Origin: Bursaphelenchus xylophilus
Taxonomy: Eukaryota > Nematoda > Chromadorea > Rhabditida > Aphelenchoididae
Direction: 5' to 3'
Assembly: GCA_904066235.2 (NCBI GenBank)
Contig: CAJFCV020000005.1
Coordinates: 11,527,501-11,591,500, forward strand
Length of the DNA stretch: 64,000 bases
Shown: in pieces, positions 9,440-20,184 of the stretch
Layout of the letters: each line of letters starts with the position of its first letter
How positions within the stretch are numbered: position 1 is the stretch's first letter
Notes under the pieces: model-generated
What the model was told of the DNA's origin: nothing
Database searches by the model: none
What the model saw: only the letters and a program-made list of their open reading frames with translations
Translations under genes and position numbers: made by a program

Positions 9440-9880
9440 AAGTTTGTCTGCACAGTGCAAAGAACTTGTCGCATCTCTATGCGACAAGGAAAAATGCACT
9501 GTGCGGGATCTTTGGATAAGATGTCGCGCGTCAACACAGGGAGTCTCCCGCCTCCTTTCGGCACTTCGCCCACCGAGTATCGGTTGAATTCAAACGAAAC
9601 GTCAAAAATGAATTTTTCGTGTGGTTTTCCGACCAAAGCTTATTTTTCTCGGGATTATTTCATTTCTTTTTGTGAAAGGAATAACCGTTTTATCTTGGGT
9701 TGTCGTGTGTCGAGATTTTGCAAAAATTTGCATTAAATTTGCATAAAATCGCGCATCCAAATTGCACCGTGCAAACTCATTTTTTTTGGGTCCGATGCAC
9801 GGTGCACAATGCTTTTTTTTGAATTCCGGCGGTCGGCTCATCGATGCTCATTATTTTTCCGACAGACTGATTTTATAAAT
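9440..9880. repeat. GCACNGTGC motifs with a module shared with 33119-33195
   Basis: GCACTGTGC-type motifs occur at about 9452, 9497, 9765 and 9797. Between them, 9535-9608 (minus strand) matches 33119-33195 at roughly five bases in six and keeps the same frame open. A small hairpin (CTTGTCGCATCTCTATGCGACAAG) lies at 9466-9489. A family A right end is at about 9844-9871. Confidence 0.6.
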
Positions 9881-10315
9881 TTCTCTAAAATTTCACTGCT
9901 CTTGTTTGTTGCAGACTTATTGTTAGCAAAAATTGGACTGCAATTTGTGGTGTTCACTGTTTTGTTTACTATTCGTCATGACATTTGATGTTTATTTTAC
10001 TTATTACAACTTCCGGCGCCCTATTATACGATCGCAATCCCTCTTTAAGACTCCAGCTTACTCTTTTTTTTCACAGTAAGAAAGGTGAGGTTTGTTAATT
10101 TCAAACATCTCTTCGAAGTGCGTGCGCAATTTTGTTTCAAATTAAACAAAAGGTTGTGGTCGTTGTTCTATGGTTTATGCTGATGTAACAGTGCGATAAA
10201 AAGGAGAGGGAATTCTGGTAGGTTGAATTTGGCTTTGCACTAGTTACGTCATAAAGTCCCTAGATTTTTTCGGGGTGCACTCGCGGAGAAGTTTTTTTTG
10301 TCGCTAGCGCTAAAA
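9881..10315. other. unassigned; no supported gene
   Basis: AT-rich sequence without a gene or clear repeat. A fragment resembling family H (CTAGTTACGTCATAAAGTCC) lies at about 10239-10258. Confidence 0.35.
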
Positions 10316-10319
10316 TGAA

Positions 10320-10480
10320 AGATTGGGCCCGGTTTTGTCCCCAAAACGGTTTTGTCCCTAGGACGTTTTTGTCCCCACTATTTTCGAGCCTTTTTGTCCC
10401 CAAGACGTTTTTGTCCCCACTTTTCTTATTTTTTTGTCACCGCACCGGTTTTGTCCCCAGGACGTTTTTGTCCCCTGGAT
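10320..10480. repeat. irregular tandem repeat of TTTTGTCCCC
   Basis: About seven units of TTTTTGTCCCC alternate with AGGACG, AAGACG and AAACGG spacers. The regular form is [AG]GACGTTTTTGTCCCC. On the minus strand this reads as a repeated G-T-K-T-S-W-G-Q peptide, which I take as a by-product of the repeat. Confidence 0.75.
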
Positions 10481-10504
10481 AGCGCAATTAAAAATTGTGC
10501 ATTC

Positions 10505-10757
10505 AAGTGTTAATGCTGTTGGTTTGATACACACATACACAGTACTGCTCAAACAACTTGCTCTTAGCGCTTGGTACTGAATAGTACGAGGTGGTACCAT
10601 ATAGCACGAGGTAAAAATTAAGCCATAACGCGTTAATGCTGTTGGTTTGAAGCCCCGCACTTCTCAAAAAAAGTGTTTTTAGCACTTGGTACTGTATAGT
10701 ACAAGGTGATGCTATATAGCACGAGGTAAAAATTAAGCTATAACGCGTAAATGACGT
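10505..10757. repeat. two tandem copies of a ~125-bp unit
   Basis: Copy 1 (about 10505-10634) and copy 2 (10635-10757) share GTTAATGCTGTTGGTTTGA, AGTACTG..CTCA, GCACTTGGTACTG.ATAGTAC and TATAGCACGAGGTAAAAATTAAGC.ATAACGCG in order. The 3' edge starts a third unit (TAAATGACGTTGTTTTGGTA), which soon stops. Confidence 0.75.
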
Positions 10758-11264
10758 TGTTTTGGTATGCAGTACTGATCAGACTAATGCAAAATTAAAA
10801 AAAAAAGGAAAAAAAACTTTTTTTGCCGGATTTTTCTTATTCCAATTTGGTTTTCTTTTTGCCATGCTTAGTTTGCTTTGTTTTTTTTATTTCAAAAAAC
10901 ATCTTTTTTGCAATATTTTTGCACCTTGCTGTGGAAAAGCTTGGTAAACAGCGTACGTATTATATTTTGACAGACTTCACAATTTTGCAAATTCTCCCAA
11001 GATGTTTGGTCATTTCTGGAAATGAAAATTTCAATGACATCGTAGAACTTGTCACTTCCAGAGACACTCCAAATCTGGCAAACAACGAAGTCGTTATATA
11101 ACTACGAATGGCGGTGCTACTGTATGTCTGATGTCACTAAATTGGCGAATATTTTTTAACGGTTAAAAAATTTTTTTGCGATTTTTTGTGGATGATAACT
11201 TCTTCCATCATAAAATTATGCTCTAAATTAGCGGCGACTTTCATCCAATTGTCTGTTCTTTATA
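10758..11264. other. unassigned AT-rich spacer
   Basis: Runs of A and T dominate. No supported gene or element was seen before the long palindrome that starts at 11265. Confidence 0.35.
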
Positions 11265-12229
11265 TTAGGTTGATGCAAAAGGAATTGCGGATTTTTTAAT
11301 TTATTCGTATTTTTTTATAGGATAGCTCAATTCAAAAATGAAAAAAGGTATATAGTAGTAAATTTTAAGAGGATTTTTTCTGTATATGTGCTATTCTTAT
11401 AAAAGTTATCAAACGTTACCATAAGTTACCACGAAGGTACCCTAAACATGTCAGTACATTTTAAACCAATTTTTTTACATATTTTTTTGCGGCTTTATCC
11501 ATTTTTGAAAATATTTTGATAAAATACGTTATATTCTATCAAAAAACAAAAAAATCCCCATTTTTGGCAAAGCGTTAAAACGCTATCCCAAAAATTCAAA
11601 TTTCAGCAAATTTTACAAATCGTGTCATATCTTTTTTTAAATAAGTCCAAAATAAAAAATTCTTTTTGCTTTCGATTAGTAACAACATTTTTAAGGCTTT
11701 CGTGAAAAAAAGACATCAAAATCTTGAATTTTATTTTTTGGTCAAAAAATGTCAAAAAAATAATCTTTTTTGATTTTGATGTTTTTTGTCACAAAAATCT
11801 TAAAAATGTTGTTACTAATCGAAAGCAAAAAGAATTTTTTATTTTGGACTTATTTAAAAAAAGATATGACACGATTTGTAAAATTTGCTGAAATTTGAAT
11901 TTTTGGGATAGCGTTTTAACGCTTTGCCAAAAATGGGGATTTTTTTGTTTTTTGATAGAATATAACGTATTTTATCAAAATATTTTCAAAAATGGATAAA
12001 GCCGCAAAAAAATATGTAAAAAAATTGGTTTAAAATGTACTGACATGTTTAGGGTACCTTCGTGGTAACTTATGGTAACGTTTGATAACTTTTATAAGAA
12101 TAGCACATATACAGAAAAAATCCTCTTAAAATTTACTACTATATACCTTTTTCCATTTTTGAATTGAGCTATCCTATAAAAAAATACGAATAAATTAAAA
12201 AATCCGCAATTCCTTTTGCATCAACCTAA
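11265..12229. mobile_element. 965-bp near-perfect palindrome with mariner-type ends
   Basis: The two arms, each about 475 bp, are almost identical inverted copies that meet near 11740-11760. TA flanks both ends (11263-11264, 12230-12231). Each end begins TTAGGTTGATGCAAAAGGAA. From memory of the family this is very close to the termini of human Hsmar1/MADE1 (cecropia-type mariner). There is no transposase frame, so it is a non-autonomous fold-back element. The arms differ by only a few bases, which implies recent origin or arm-to-arm conversion. Confidence 0.88.
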
Positions 12230-12248
12230 TATAAAATCCCCTATTAGA

Positions 12249-12400
12249 CTTCTACAGTGGGGCACCTGATCCAATGGCAAAAACGTGCCATTTTGCATCC
12301 GGGAAGTATCAAAAATGTGGCAAAATGCTTCCCTCACCAAGTGAAAAAACTTTGTTTTGAAGGGCTTTGAAGGCGCCCTTTCCCTTACGAAAAGTTTGGA
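12249..12400. mobile_element. family E, left half only
   Basis: Begins CAGTGGGGCACCTGATCCAATGG and runs through the CATTTTGCATCCGGGAAG and TGTGGCAAAATGCTTCCCTC blocks to the centre of the palindrome. The right arm is missing. The next 50 bp lead directly to a second, complete E element. Confidence 0.8.
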
Positions 12401-12446
12401 TTTAAGAGCGCGACACACAATCCGTTAGTTCATGAAAATGCTAATA

Positions 12447-12717
12447 CAGTGGGGGACCTGATCCAGTAGGAAAAAACGTACCGTTTTGCATCCAGGAAGT
12501 ATCAAAAAATGTGGCAAAATGCCTCCTTCTCCAACTAAAAAGCTCCATTTTGAACTTGCGCGCCCTTTAAGAGTGCACTTTTCGTAAGGGAAAAGGCGCC
12601 TTCAAAGGCCTTCAAAACGAAGTTTTTTCACTTGGTGAGGGAAGCATTTTGCCACATTTTTGATACTTCCCGGACGCAAAATGGTACGTTTTTTGCCACT
12701 GGACAGGTCACACACTG
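12447..12717. mobile_element. family E MITE at the centre of an inverted flank duplication
   Basis: Complete element: CAGTGGGGGACCTGATCCAG at the left end and its near complement at the right, TA on both sides. Internal arms contain ATTTTGCATCC, TGTGGCAAAATGC and a central inverted pair. Outside the TA, 12409-12446 and 12718-12755 are inverted copies of each other with about one mismatch. Confidence 0.88.
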
Positions 12718-12759
12718 TATTAGCATTTTCATGAACTTACGGATTGTGTGTCGCGGTCT

Positions 12760-13880
12760 CAAATCCCCCGCTTCGGCTTGACCAGACTGATACTTTCCTT
12801 CCTAGTACTTTTTCCATGTTTACACCTCGTCCTTTCCGCGCCATTACAAACTCTGTAGTATTATACTCATCCATACAGACACTTTTAATTGTATCAGACA
12901 AACAAAATACCACTGAAGAAGACGGCTCCATACTGTAGAGCCATGGAGGCCATAATCCCGAGCAATTAGCTTCGCATAATCGCCTTATCAACGACTATAC
13001 GATCAAGTCCTGTGGGATTATGGGTCGTGCTCGGCATTGTTCTTGTTTGCGGTTCAGTCTCGGCGCTTAAATCTTTGACTTCAGGCAATTGGAGGAATTG
13101 GAGGTTCCGTTAATTCCGTATTAGCATCTGGCATTAACTTTCGAACCGCGGCTTAAAGACTAATGTAGGGATTACGAGGAACGAATTACTGTACTCAACA
13201 GGTATAATATGCCGCGATTAGGCGAGTCTGAAGGGGTTCTAGGTAGGCACGTACGTTGGGGTTGGACGCGGTAAGAGGGATAGAGTTAAAAGACGATTTT
13301 TGGCTCGCTGCGTCAGCGGTCGACATAAATAAAAAAATCGATTTTGAGTTTTTTTGCATGAAAATGACCGCCGACATGTGCTAAGCAAAAGCGAACAATA
13401 TTTTTTCTCGATTCTGCCCGGAAGGTATTAATTTGCTTAAATTTGTCCTTTTTGGAATTTTCCACCTTGTGGCGTCATAAAAAAAGCAAATCATCCAAAA
13501 TCTCGCTTGTATACGTTTTCGACCATTGGGAGTTAATTTTTTTTGAAAATTAAGTCTCTCAGATTACTGTAACATAGGCATATTGCAATCCGGTCGATAA
13601 AAAGCAGTCGCGTAGGTGCAGTGAAAAGCGAATAAAGTTGTCGCGAAGTTTCCATATGGTCATTATTTTCCCGACACGCTGACTGCAGTCTGTCGGGGAA
13701 ATAATGTGGATTGGTCGCGCCTTGAAGTCGCCCATCATCGCTTGCAACGGCTATCCGCGGCCTGAGAAAAGCGCACTAGATCGCGTCGGTTTGCCGTTGT
13801 ATTTGTGGGGCTAGGAGAAGACCTGGTTAGAATAAATGACACGATTGATCGGCTCCCAGGATACCATATCACCTCTTTTG
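12760..13880. other. unassigned stretch with family A fragments
   Basis: No gene is supported; the longest frames are about 60-85 codons with no signature. Near 13650-13685 there is a family A right end (TCATTATTTTCCCGACACGCTGA), followed at once by an A2 left end (CAGTCTGTCGGGGAAATAATGTGGATTGG) at about 13684-13712. These are two abutting fragments of different copies. Confidence 0.5.
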
Positions 13881-13889
13881 AGGCGTTTT

Positions 13890-14060
13890 ACATGTACTGG
13901 CATCGATAATATCTGGATAAAAGTTACGGATCTTTTGCCGCAAATTTTGGTCTTTTAGATGCTATAAAAAGCCAGGGTTAAGAAAACTAACGTTAAAAAT
14001 AGCTAGAACTAGAAAAAGTGGACATATTGCAAGCCTTTGCCAATTCTTCGCCGAGCTTCG
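13890..14060. repeat. dispersed repeat, family I
   Basis: Shares ATAATATC..G.TAAAA, GATCTT..TTTTTTGG.GCTA and ..TTTTGGTCTTTT..TGCTA..TAAAA with 19615-19760. No inverted ends are evident, so the class of repeat is unknown. Confidence 0.5.
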
Positions 14061-14266
14061 CCGAGCGTCCGTCAACCATCCAACGGCTTTGCCAGACTCC
14101 GTAGGCACTTTCTAGAACCTTTTTTTCGGCCTCCACAGGCGCTATGCTTCGTATAGATCAATTTTCTGTTGACCCGAAATGTCGTCGACCCGAAAATTCG
14201 GGATGCGCCCAAAAGACTTTATGACACAATCTGAGGTGTCAAATAGCCTTGCCTTTAACAAAACCT

Positions 14267-14516
14267 ACAGTGGCGGACCTGATCCAGTGGCAAAAGACAT
14301 GCTATCTTGCATGCCGGAAGAATCAAAAATGTGGCAAAATACTTCCATTTCCAAGTGAAAAAAATTTCGTTTTGAAGGGCGCCCTTTCCCACACAAAAAG
14401 AGCGAGTGCGCTTTTGAAATCAGAGTTTTTCACTTGAAGAGGGAGGTATTTTGCCACATTTTTCGGTGCTTGCTGGATGCAAAATATGACGTGTTTTGCC
14501 CCGGGATCCGCTCCTC
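14267..14516. mobile_element. family E MITE
   Basis: Left end CAGTGGCGGACCTGATCCAG, right end ending CTCCTCTACAG before TA. Internal arms are more diverged than in other copies (for example TTGCCCCGGGATCC instead of TTGCCACTGGATC). Confidence 0.85.
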
Positions 14517-15158
14517 TACAGTATATTCATGCCAGTTTTCATCAAGACTTGAGAATCGCACTTTGACCACTTCTCCTGTAAACTTCTCTCCGCTACACTT
14601 TGTCGCAAAGTTCGCACTGCTTCCTGCACACGACAAACACCAAAACCTTTCCGAATATTGCGTTTCATACCGTCTAAATATCATTTCGCATTGGGAAAGA
14701 ATGCCAAAAGGTTCCACTTGTGAATTCAGTCATTCAAAAATGCCGACGCTCTTGTTTCGTTTTTTCCTCCGTGCTTTGTAGTCTAAGCGCCTCGTTGAGT
14801 ATTCAAATGACTCTCTCAAAAATTCAAATTTATTTGGTTGCAGCATTTGCGATTCGATGACTCGACGGTTCGCGGGGAAATGCTACTGTCGTTACGTTAC
14901 GCTCAATGAGGTAGAGGGTTTTTCACCTGGACAAGGTTCATTTTCTTTTTTCTTTGAACTTTTTTACACCAGTTTTTTTGCACTGTTCGTCAAATTTTAC
15001 TCGCCGATGTTTGAAAAGCTGCGGTAAGGCGTTTGCTCGGAAAATGAAAAAAATTTGCTGCGCAAAAATGAAAAAAAATTGTTTTGTTTGTTACAATTTG
15101 CCCTAAAAACATGGCAAATTGGTTGTTTCTGCAAAGCCCAAGGAAAGAGTATTGGATA
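14517..15158. other. unassigned; minus-strand open frame at 14530-14717
   Basis: The minus strand keeps a frame open across about 60 codons outside the E element, with an internal CLSCAGSSANFATKCSGEKF stretch. I cannot match it to a family. Its ends run into family E sequence. It may be a gene fragment or chance. Confidence 0.25.
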
Positions 15159-15303
15159 TCAGTCTGTCGGGAAAATAACGGCGGATCATCGCGCCTCGGA
15201 ATCGCCCATCATCGTTTTGCGACTGCAAGCCGCGGCTGGGAATTTAGCGGCAAGGCGAGACATTTTGCTGCGACGATCCGCCGTTATTTTCCCGACAGAC
15301 CGA
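15159..15303. mobile_element. family A3 MITE
   Basis: Ends TCAGTCTGTCGGGAAAATAA and TTATTTTCCCGACAGACCGA, TA on both sides, sub-terminal CGGCGGATCATCGCGCC. The arms pair over most of their length. Confidence 0.9.
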
Positions 15304-15384
15304 TAATACGCTTTTCCGAAATGATAGCGTCGCGCTACATGCACGTTGCGGTGCGAAAAAGCCGCATCTTCATCATCGTCATCA

Positions 15385-15925
15385 TTGCATTATTTTCCCG
15401 ACAAACTAAAATTACGATCTTTTCCGAGCTTACAGTAATCCACACCCCTTTTTTGTTTTTCAAACTTGCACGTTTCCCTCACCTTCCGGTTTTTGCTACA
15501 ATCCCAGCATCGCGGGTGGAAAAATTTTTGACGCAGCCGCTCAGCCATTGCAATTAGTAAATGGCGCTCGTTTTCCCACAAACTCTTCAAGAAAGAGCGG
15601 TTCGTACAGTACGGTTGTTGTTTCGCACGGAAAAACAAAGGTTTTCAATCATCAAGCCCGGTTCATGGGACTCTTTGTATTAATTATACATTATGAAAGT
15701 AATTACGTTTTGGTGTCATAATTACTGTGTAAAACGACAATGTAAAACGAGCCAAGTTTTGTTTAGTCTGTCGGATTTCCCGACAGATCGATAATATTTT
15801 CATAATGTGCGTAGACACTTCTTTACTGTTGCGTAGACACTTTTTTCTTTTCGCTCAGCGCATTTTGATCATTGGCCCAGCCAAGGCGAGACTGTGCTCA
15901 TTATTTTCCCGACAGACTGATATTC
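15385..15925. repeat. scattered family A and B fragments
   Basis: An isolated A end (CATTATTTTCCCGACAAACT) lies at about 15386-15407. Near 15765-15795 two short A ends face each other (GTCTGTCGGATTTCCCGACAGATCGATA). A B end (TATTTTCATAATGTGCGTAGAC) follows at about 15795-15815, and another A right end at 15898-15920. The rest is unassigned. Confidence 0.55.
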
Positions 15926-15981
15926 AATAAATTATAGGGCCATTTGCTGTATTTTTGCGCTGGACTTTGTGGAATATACTA

Positions 15982-16225
15982 GTCGCGCCATAACCTCCTG
16001 ACACATTTTGTCGAGGGTGTCGCGCGAGAAACGTGGCCAGCTCGCGCGAAAGTGCATGTCGCTAGTGCAAAAACGGGGAATTGCCGCGACGGGCTAATAC
16101 ATACTGAGTATTCCAGCGCCACTCGTAGGCAATTCTTGTTTTTCTCCGGGACATCATTCATTTCCTCTACGAAAATGCAATTTTTGCTGCAAAATCGCGC
16201 TTATTATTTTCCCGACAGACTGATA
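15982..16225. mobile_element. family H element joined to a family A right end
   Basis: Starts GTCGCGCCATAACCTCCTGACACATTT after TA and follows the H copy at 6795-6967 through GGGGAATTGCCGCGAC. It then leaves that family at about 16095. A family A right end (TTATTATTTTCCCGACAGACTGA) is at about 16200-16223. Confidence 0.6.
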
Positions 16226-16607
16226 GTATCGTAAGTTCCCTCAAACAACAACAAGTCGCACTTCCGATGTTTCGAAGAAACATTTACGGTATTTGGAGGA
16301 CGTCAAATATCATCCCAGGCTCACAAATCACAAACATCTCCGTTTTCGAAAGACAACCTTTCTCACGTATTTTACGTTGTTTTGAGTTTCGAAATCCCGC
16401 AGCTTCACTGCACTTACTTTAATCCCACACTGTACATACGTGACACTTTGGACAAAGAATTTGAAGAATCTGTCCTTTAAATTGTATCGTCGACGGAAGT
16501 GAATAAAAGGAAAAGAAAAGGTTCCAAGAAGAATGTTTTTGTGGATTAATTAGTTTCAATGGGTTTCGAAAGAACGAGAAATTGAGATTAAGTCTTCTAA
16601 TGGGTCC

Positions 16608-17363
16608 TGGGGGATGTTTCACGTACAAAAGGGCACTAACTTGAGTTAGCGGCATCACGCAAAAAGAGGAGAGAGCAGAGAAAAAGAGGAGTGGTAACTT
16701 GAGTGACCCCTCTTCTTTTTGATTGGCGAATCGGGCGACTTTTTATGGACTTGGCCGGACATTTTAGGCCATAACTTTTGATACAGAGCACCAATTTACG
16801 CCCTTCCAAAAAAATATTAATGCTGGCGGACCACAGAATATACAAATATCAATTTGTAAAATTTTCTTTTAAATTATGCAAATCATATGCAAATTTTTCT
16901 CTTGGTATTTAAGATGCAAGATACGGAAAAAAATTTTGATACTATTATACGCGGCGTGGTCCCAGCTTTAAAATTTTCTTAAAAATTTGCAAATTGGTTT
17001 ACTGCGACAAAACTTATGACCACAAAATTCTCGCCCGCTGTTGCGCGGGCCAATTTACACCCTTCAAAAAAACCCTTTGATGCTGAGAGCGTAACAAACA
17101 TGTCCATATAAAGATTTTAATAAAAGACGAGCTTTAAGATACCAAGAAAAAAATTGGCATATAATTTGCATAATTTAGAAGGAAAATTTACAAATTTATA
17201 TCCATGTATTCTGCGTACCACCAGCATTAATAAATGTGCGGCCAAAGTCGATAAAAAGTCAGGTCACTCGAGTTACCACTCCTCTTTTTCTTTGCTCTCT
17301 CGGCTTTTTCTGTGATGCCGCTAACTCGAGTTAGTGCCCTTTTTGTACGTGAAACATCCCCCT
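16608..17363. mobile_element. family F fold-back element (~755 bp)
   Basis: Outer inverted ends read GGGGATGTTTCACGTACAAAAGGGCACTAACTYGAGTTAGCGGCATCAC in both arms. The arms continue with GGAGTGGTAACT.GAGTGACC, AATTTACGCCCTTCCAAAAAAAT and AAATTATGCAAATCATATGC blocks that recur inverted on the right. The right arm is more diverged. No transposase frame is seen. A second, partial copy is at 30745-31172. Confidence 0.8.
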
Positions 17364-17485
17364 GAAGTGAAAAACAACTTGATTTTGCAGCGACACGATT
17401 CATTTTTCTCGCAAATTTCCTTTTTTTTGCAATTTTCGGTCCGTCAGAGCACTCATTATTTTTCCGACAGACACGTACTTTTTTT
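17364..17485. mobile_element. family A1 MITE, right two thirds
   Basis: Starts within the interior (TGAAGTGAAAAACAACTTGATTTTGCAGCGACAC) and ends ACTCATTATTTTTCCGACAGAC. The left end was lost at the junction with the family F element. Confidence 0.65.
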
Positions 17486-17789
17486 TCTGAAAAATTGAGT
17501 TTTCATGCTACGTACATGTTAATTTCTGAACCCTGTTTCATTTCCACGACAACTTTTTTTACCGTCTTCTCCATGCAAAACTCGCTGCGGCTCTTTCTTT
17601 TCGTTTCTTTCCCAGTGAACGTATGAGGCCGAGAGAAGAAAAACAATCCACCCGGTTTAATTTCTGTTTTCGGGTGTACTCATCCCCATAATCCCGTAAT
17701 TGGGTGGTTAATCGCTTTTATGTCTTGAGATTAGATTTCGCTTGTCTTCAGATGGAGGTGGCATTACAGTAGGTCTAAGAGAAAGTGCG

Positions 17790-17965
17790 TTCGCGTGGTC
17801 GGTGGGGCGATTTTCGCGACATGCACCGTACGAATTAAGCAGTTTTCTTTTCACAGTGCATATTCTTGCTTTTGCACCATGCAATAGGTTTTTTTGGGCT
17901 GTCGCTCGCACCCTGACTTTTCCTTCACATTTCAAGCGCTATAAATCACTCCAACGACTTTGCAA
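17790..17965. mobile_element. degenerate family C element
   Basis: GCGATTTTCGCGACATGCACCGTACG at the left, CACAGTGCATATTCTTGCTTTTGCACCATGCAATAGG in the middle, TGTCGCTCGCACCCTGACTTTT to the right, then CTCCAACGACTTTGC. All are family C blocks in the usual order. Several GCACNGTGC units are mutated. Confidence 0.6.
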
Positions 17966-18015
17966 AAAGGCTGGTAACACAATTCCTTCTGCTTCTCGGG
18001 ATGAACGCAAATATA

Positions 18016-18360
18016 GATCTGTCCGGAAAATAACGGCGGATAGTTGCGATTCGGAATCGCCCATCGTCGCTGTGCGACGACTCCCGAAGCTAGATTTTTT
18101 TTGCGCAACAGCTGTCTTTTTCGACAAGGCGGAATATTTTGCTGCGACTACCCGCCGTTATTTTCTCGGCGGACTGATGCTATCAGTCTGTCGGGAAAAT
18201 AACGGCGGATAGTCGCATCAAAATGTCTCGCTTCGCCGCTATCGCGCACCAAATCCCAAGCCGCGGCTTGCAGTCGCAGAGCGATAATTATTGTTGCGCG
18301 CGAATCCCGCGACGGAATTTGGGTGCTGCGAGAAATTTCCAGGACTTTTTTCCCCGACTA
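18016..18360. mobile_element. two adjacent family A3 elements
   Basis: The first copy (about 18016-18176) has both ends, diverged. The second starts TCAGTCTGTCGGGAAAATAA at 18183, after a shared TA, and continues with the A3 interior until about 18280. Its right end is replaced by unrelated sequence. Confidence 0.7.
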
Positions 18361-18533
18361 GTATCTATTTTTGTTTAAATTGTATTATCAAGGATATTAC
18401 CCGAAGTGCGACATAAAATTTTCTTAAAATTTTGTCCACGCTTTGGCATAGGACACCTATCAATTCCAAGAAGAAGTAAGAACCTAAGTGCTTGCGGCTA
18501 GCCGTTCACGTAATTTTCCCGACAATCTATTAC

Positions 18534-18687
18534 CAGTCTGTCGGGATAATAACGAGCACAAGTCGCTAGGCCGGCCGCGTCGCTGAAGTAAAAAGCAACT
18601 TGAACTTGTCACGACAAAATTCATTTTCTTGGCGGCAAAGCGACCTTCGATGCGACAGAGCGGTCATTATTTTCCCGACAGACTGAT
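18534..18687. mobile_element. family A1 MITE
   Basis: Left CCAGTCTGTCGGGATAATAACG, right GTCATTATTTTCCCGACAGACTGA; the interior has the usual GTCGCTGAAGTAAAAAGCAACTTGA block. Confidence 0.85.
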
Positions 18688-19130
18688 TTCTGCCAAAAAA
18701 GATTTTTGAGTGTTTCTGCACCTGATTTTTCGCACAGTTAATTTTCTTTTTCAAAACAAATTAGTAGCTGCAGTATCAGTGATTTCATAAAGCGATCAAT
18801 TGAAATTTCCTTTTGTGGGAGTCCAGTTAATATAAATAATACAATGCAATCACTCGCCTACTTTTCAAATTTGTTTTTCAATCCTTCTTTTGTTCATGCA
18901 GCACAACAAACATAATGAATACGCAAATGCATTCATTTTATGGTTTAATCTGGAAGCCAGCCAAAAGATACATTTGTGGAAGCAATAAAAATGTGAAGCC
19001 AAGAATTTAATTTGTCGAATAGGCAACCGAAGCTCTGCAGGACAAACGAGTGGATCTAATAGTGTCTAATAGGCGTGGGAGACCCATCAAACAAACATTT
19101 CAAAAGACACAGTAGTCGGTTTTAGGCTAG
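18688..19130. other. unassigned; no supported gene
   Basis: AT-rich sequence, no element or gene recognised. An A1 left end follows at about 19134-19185 without a matching right end. Confidence 0.35.
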
Positions 19131-19569
19131 ACGTCAGTCTGTCGGGAAAATGATGAGCACTCTGTCGCAGAGAAAATCGTATCGCCGCTGGAAAGACGAA
19201 TTGCGCACCCACTTGTCGGAAAATATATAAAAAACCAACCCGAAATTCTGCAGAACACAAGCTGCCAAAATAACCTTCCAATTTCGTATTTATGAACTGC
19301 ATGAAATGTCAGCGCCAAAAATGCCACAACAAATTTACGAGCTGGGAATTGTAATTCCGACCTTTGCCGCGAAATTGTAACATTTTGGGCGTACACTTTT
19401 GTATGACATCGCGTGGATCTACCGTACTCGTGAAGAAGTTGAGCCTCGACAAGTGTTTCATGTTATTTTGCGAAGAGTGTGGAGTCATGCTAAGAGTTTT
19501 TTGGTGGAAGATAATTGGTCGTAGTATGAATAGGGAGGCTGTAGCAGAGCAGAGAAGGCGTAGTTGATG

Positions 19570-19800
19570 GAATGATAGGATTGAGGGTCGTTGGACGGTT
19601 TGTCACGTTTTTTGCGGTATTTCGCATGTATGGCTCCAATAATATCCAGGTAAAACATACCGATCTTCGTTTTTTGGAGCTAGTTTTGGTCTTTTCTCTG
19701 CTACGTAAAATAAGGTCAAGAAAAATAAGTATGGCAACAGCTAAGGTTAGAAAAACGGGTCTTTGAAAAGTCTCCGCGAAGAAAATCTCAAACTTTTTTG
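19570..19800. repeat. dispersed repeat, family I (second copy)
   Basis: Parallels 13890-14060 in block order: CCAATAATATCCAGGTAAAA, GATCTTCGTTTTTTGGAGCTA, TTTTGGTCTTTTCTCTGCTA, AAAATAAGGTCAAGAAAA. The function and class are unknown. Confidence 0.5.
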
Positions 19801-19879
19801 CTAATTTTGGCATCAAAAGTTTCATACCCATTTCTATAGAAGAGTGTAATATTTAGACAAAAAATCAATTTTTTCGCTC

Positions 19880-20168
19880 AAATGGCAACGTTTTGATGCT
19901 TCCTGGATGCGAAATGGTACGTTTTTTGCCATTGGATCAGGTCCCCCACTGTACGTACTCTCTCTGAATCAAAGATGGCTTAATGTCTCGGCTGCCCTTA
20001 GAAAATGCTACAGTGAGGGACCTGATCCAATGGCAAAAAACGTCTCATTTTGCATCCCGGAAGGGACCAAAATGACTCCAAACCCTTCCCTTCTCTAAGC
20101 TACAAAACTCCGCTTTGAAAAGCGCGCTCTTTCCTTCAAGGCTCCTTGGATCCGGTCCCTCACTGTAG
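19880..20168. mobile_element. family E: right-end fragment plus a shortened element
   Basis: 19893-19951 is an E right end (CTGGATGCGAAATGG .. CACTGGATCAGG-type .. CCCACTG). 20010-20167 is a short variant with ends CAGTGAGGGACCTGATCCAATGG and GGTCCCTCACTG that uses GGAAGGGACCAAAATGACTCC instead of the usual interior. The 35079-35325 copy belongs to the same variant. Confidence 0.75.
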
Positions 20169-20184
20169 CTAAAATTTTTAGAGC

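Noticed and set aside
14430..14781. Overlapping plus and minus frames as a real gene
   Set aside because: Half of each frame lies in a family E MITE; the remaining part has no recognised family, so only a low-confidence note is kept.
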